Below, in pieces: positions 61,377 to 64,000 of a DNA stretch of 64,000 nt (position 1 is its first letter; each line of letters starts with the position of its first letter). The stretch is from Cordia subcordata. Lineage: Eukaryota; Streptophyta; Magnoliopsida; Boraginales; Cordiaceae. Both the position numbers and the translations under genes were made by a program. The stretch covers positions 11,016,501 to 11,080,500 of the forward strand of contig JAPTOF010000015.1 in NCBI GenBank assembly GCA_028554755.1, read 5' to 3'. The notes beneath the pieces are model-generated. The model made no database searches and had not been told where the DNA came from. It saw only the letters and a program-made list of their open reading frames with translations.

Positions 61377-63680
61377 GGCATAGTGGTTTGTGTTCCTTGC
61401 TTGTGTGTTTTAGTAGTTGCTTCCTTTGTTTGTTTTTTCTTGTTTTAGCTTGTTAATTTGTTTTATATCTTCTTATCTTGCTTTTCTTTTTGCTAGTTTC
61501 TTATTTTGTGTTTGCTTTTGTTTCCTAGCTTACTTGTTTATTGTTTTTGCTTGTTTTGAGTAACTTTATTATTTTAGTAGTTTTTAGGATAGTGTTCTGT
61601 TTGTTGTAGTTTTAGGATGTGTAAAGCTTTTTCGGTTACAATAAATGGAAGGAGATTAGGTTTAGCTTTGTATGTTTGGTAGGCATTCTCTTTGGAATCC
61701 TCTAGATCTTTTACACTAGAGCCTGAGAGAATTGTTCATCACTTTAGGAATTTAGGAAATCTTTTAGGAGAAATGGCCAATCCTGCTAATCCTCCTCTTA
61801 ATCCTCCTCCCATTCCTTTTATGCATCCCGTTTCTCTAACATGCATAAGAGCCTTTTAGGCCAGACCCACCCATAGATGATAAGCTCATGCGTAAGCAAT
61901 TCTTCCTCCCTAATGCCTTGGAGCCTACCTTGGCTATCCATATTCTGAGGTTAAGAGAAGCTAATTTTGAGATTAAGCATAACATATTGGCTATGCTTTC
62001 TTTCTTTAAAGGGAGTAGTAGTGAGAGCTCCTTGGACCGTATCAAGGACTTTGTAGAAATAAGTTCCACCTTTCAGTTCCCCAACATGTCGCAAGATGCC
62101 CTTTGCCTTAAGTTGTTCCCATTTTCCTTATGGATAAAGCTAGGTCATGGTATCATTCTTTACCTAGTGGTTGCATTACATCTTGCAGTGAGCTTCAATC
62201 TAGGTTTTATCAAAAGTTCTTTCCTATAGCTAAGATTGCCGACCTTAAGGCTTCCGTTATATCCTTCTACCAACACGACTTAGAGACCTTCCATGAGGCT
62301 TGGGAGAGGTTTAATGAATTTCTTAGGCAATGTCCATACCACAGGTATAGTGTTTATGACCTTCTTCAATATTTCTTGACAGGATTGAATGAGCAAAATA
62401 AAATGATGGTGAATATCGCATCCGATGGTGGATTTTATAATTTGAGATTGAGTGAAGCTTGGGATAAAATGAACTTGTAGGCCAAGAACTCTTTTCAAAA
62501 CACTGCTATAGATAGGTCAAGTTAGGGAACCAATTGAAGAGTTGTTCTTGAGATAGCAGTTTCTTCCAATTTGCCCACTGAGGTTAGAGCGTTGATGCAT
62601 AAGCTAGATCAATTCATTTCCTTGACTCTTTCCTCACAAGGTCATAGGACTAGTCCTGTAGGTTCGTCCTCAACCCCATTAGTAGTTGAAGTTTATGCAT
62701 TGTGTTCTGAGTTTACTTAGGAGACCATAGCTTGCCCTTTAGTACCACAATTTCCCGAGTTCATTCAAGAGCGAGTTTATGCCACACAGGGGTACTAACG
62801 GGAGTACAATCCTCCCTCAAACACAAATAATCGAGGTTGGAGAGACAACCTAAAGTTGTCATGGAAATAGGGTCAGTCCGAGTTTTCCTATTCCCAGCCC
62901 CAAGCCTCACTCTAGTAGAGACCTCGTTCTACTAATCCTCTAGGGTTTTATAATATCAATCAGGCTAGACTTTCTAGTACATCGTAGCATCAAACACTCC
63001 CTGTACCACCTGCCCTAACCATCCTTGTACAGTCAACACTTATTTCACAGTCTATTCATGACGAGAGGGTAGATCTTTTGATGCAAATTGTTCAACAAAA
63101 TTAGTAACAAATGGCTAGGATGGAGGCATAATGAGGGCCACTTGCCAATCAGATACACATTAGAGACCCTAGGAAATAACCTTCCCAGCCAGAGTTTAAA
63201 CATAGAGTTCAGTCGTATTCCTTCTCTAATCCCACTCATTCCCACTTAGTTCAAGCTAAGGCACTCACCACTTTAAGGAGTGGTAGGATAGTGGACAATA
63301 GGATAAGAGTTGAATATGCAGAGCCTAGCTAGAGCCTCGTTGAGAGAGATCATAGAGAAAGTCCTGTTGAGCGAATTAAGCCCATGAGAGATAGCAGTGA
63401 GAGTAGTACTTCTTGTCCCCATTTGGAGAAAAAAGAGCCTGTTGTTGATTCCTATGAGTCTATCGGTGTTGAGCCTAGAGTGCCTTATCTGTTTGGCATA
63501 GAAAGGCCTTAACCTAATAAGGATACTAGGTTTCTCAGAGTCCTAGAACATCTCAAGGGCCTAAAGTTCAATCTTTCTTCAATAGAAGAAGTTCGTTCTA
63601 TTCCCTCGTACTCCAAGTTCTTCAAAGACCTTTTCATAAGGAAGCGTAAGACATTGACCACGCCGAAGAAGGTAAAGCTC
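61377..63680 (+). pseudogene. Gypsy leader and gag pseudogene 2
   Basis: Leader, then Gag-like frames: QFFLPNALEPTLAIHILRL (about 61895), SLDRIKDFVEISSTFQFPN, then after a frameshift MDKARSWYHSLPSGCITS, FYQKFFPIAKIADL, LETFHEAWERFNEFLRQCPY and LQYFLTGLNEQNKMM to about 62480 (116 codons open at 62130-62480). Less damaged in the core than copy 1, which has a stop in this part. The C-terminal region to 63680 is broken. Confidence 0.85.
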
Positions 63681-63689
63681 ATAGAGAAG

Positions 63690-64000
63690 GTGAGTAAAAT
63701 ATGTACTTCAGGCCTTCCGACCAAGATGAGCTACCCCGGACCTTTCATTATTCCTTGTAGGATTTGAGAACCTAGATTAATCATGCTTTACTAGACTTAG
63801 GGTCCAATGTGATCCTCATCCCTTACTCAGTCTACCAGCAGTTAGGTATAAGAGACTTGGCTCCCATACATGTTACTCTTCAACTAGTTGATAGGTCTTA
63901 AAGGAGACCTAAGGGAGTAGTAGAAGATATGCTAGTTCAGGTAGAGGAGTTTATGTACCCCGTAGATTTCATAGTGCTTGATATAAATATGGGTCATGAC
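63690..64000 (+). pseudogene. Gypsy aspartic protease remnant 2 (runs off window)
   Basis: Frames give PGPFIIPCRI, LLDLGSNVILIPYSV (the active-site block, with DLGSN where DLGAS is usual), then LGIRDLAPIHVTLQL and, after a stop, VVEDMLVQVEEFMYPVDFIVLD at the window edge. Compared with copy 1 the glycine is kept. Continuation is outside the window. Confidence 0.75.

Larger units (their letters stand above)
51822..64000 (+). mobile_element. Tandem Tat-type gypsy element: LTR, gag-pro, LTR, gag-pro (continues)
   Basis: The order is LTR (51822-53909), primer binding site, gag, protease plus linker, 3' region and polypurine tract, LTR (59474-61352), primer binding site, gag, protease. The window ends in the second protease. 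The first internal region is only about 5.56 kb and shows no reverse transcriptase, RNase H or integrase, so it is a non-autonomous derivative. A middle LTR shared by two internal regions suggests LTR-LTR unequal recombination or adjacent nested copies. The element cuts the minus-strand gypsy integrase. The far end is outside the window, so no target duplication can be tested. Confidence 0.82.

Overview
The window looks like a gene-poor, AT-rich, repeat-dense stretch of a flowering-plant nuclear chromosome. The evidence is nested Ty1/copia and Ty3/gypsy (Tat/Athila-type) LTR retrotransposons in both orientations, a decayed plant-type polygalacturonase (GH28), and an apparent plastid DNA insertion. 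I cannot name the species. I found no intact host gene, rRNA, tRNA or CRISPR array. Almost all short open frames are remnants of decayed retroelements or chance.

Positions 1-50049 are a head-to-tail tandem segmental duplication with a unit of about 19.9 kb. Unit A is partial (1-8628), unit B complete (8629-28532) and unit C complete (28533-50049). Unit C is longer because a 1,565-bp solo LTR, flanked by a perfect 5-bp target duplication, landed in it after the duplication. From left to right a unit holds: (i) a truncated copia LTR; (ii) a long, decayed minus-strand copia element whose left LTR carries an older solo gypsy LTR and whose pol region carries a plastid-like segment; (iii) a 5'-truncated GH28 pseudogene on the plus strand; (iv) a minus-strand gypsy gag remnant; (v) an inverted copia LTR plus leader fragment; (vi) the 3' LTR, 3' UTR and env-like ORF of a minus-strand Athila/Tat-type gypsy element. 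The unit-to-unit junction follows a shared TGAATATT. At 50049 unit C does not jump back to the copia LTR but runs on into the rest of the same gypsy element, so 50049 marks the right end of the array.

From 50050 to 51821 the minus-strand gypsy element continues leader-ward through a decayed integrase. It is cut at 51822 by a plus-strand Tat-type element. That element is arranged LTR (51822-53909), gag-protease internal region lacking reverse transcriptase and integrase (53910-59473), LTR (59474-61352), then a second gag-protease internal region running off the window. This gives an LTR-internal-LTR-internal tandem. The two LTRs share a roughly 310-bp nearly identical tract inside otherwise clearly diverged sequence, which looks like gene conversion.

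No coordinated gene system operates here. The window records layered transposition, plastid DNA capture and large-scale tandem duplication. Element ends within a few bases of TG...CA termini, primer binding sites or unit comparisons are well placed. Boundaries of decayed coding regions are approximate.
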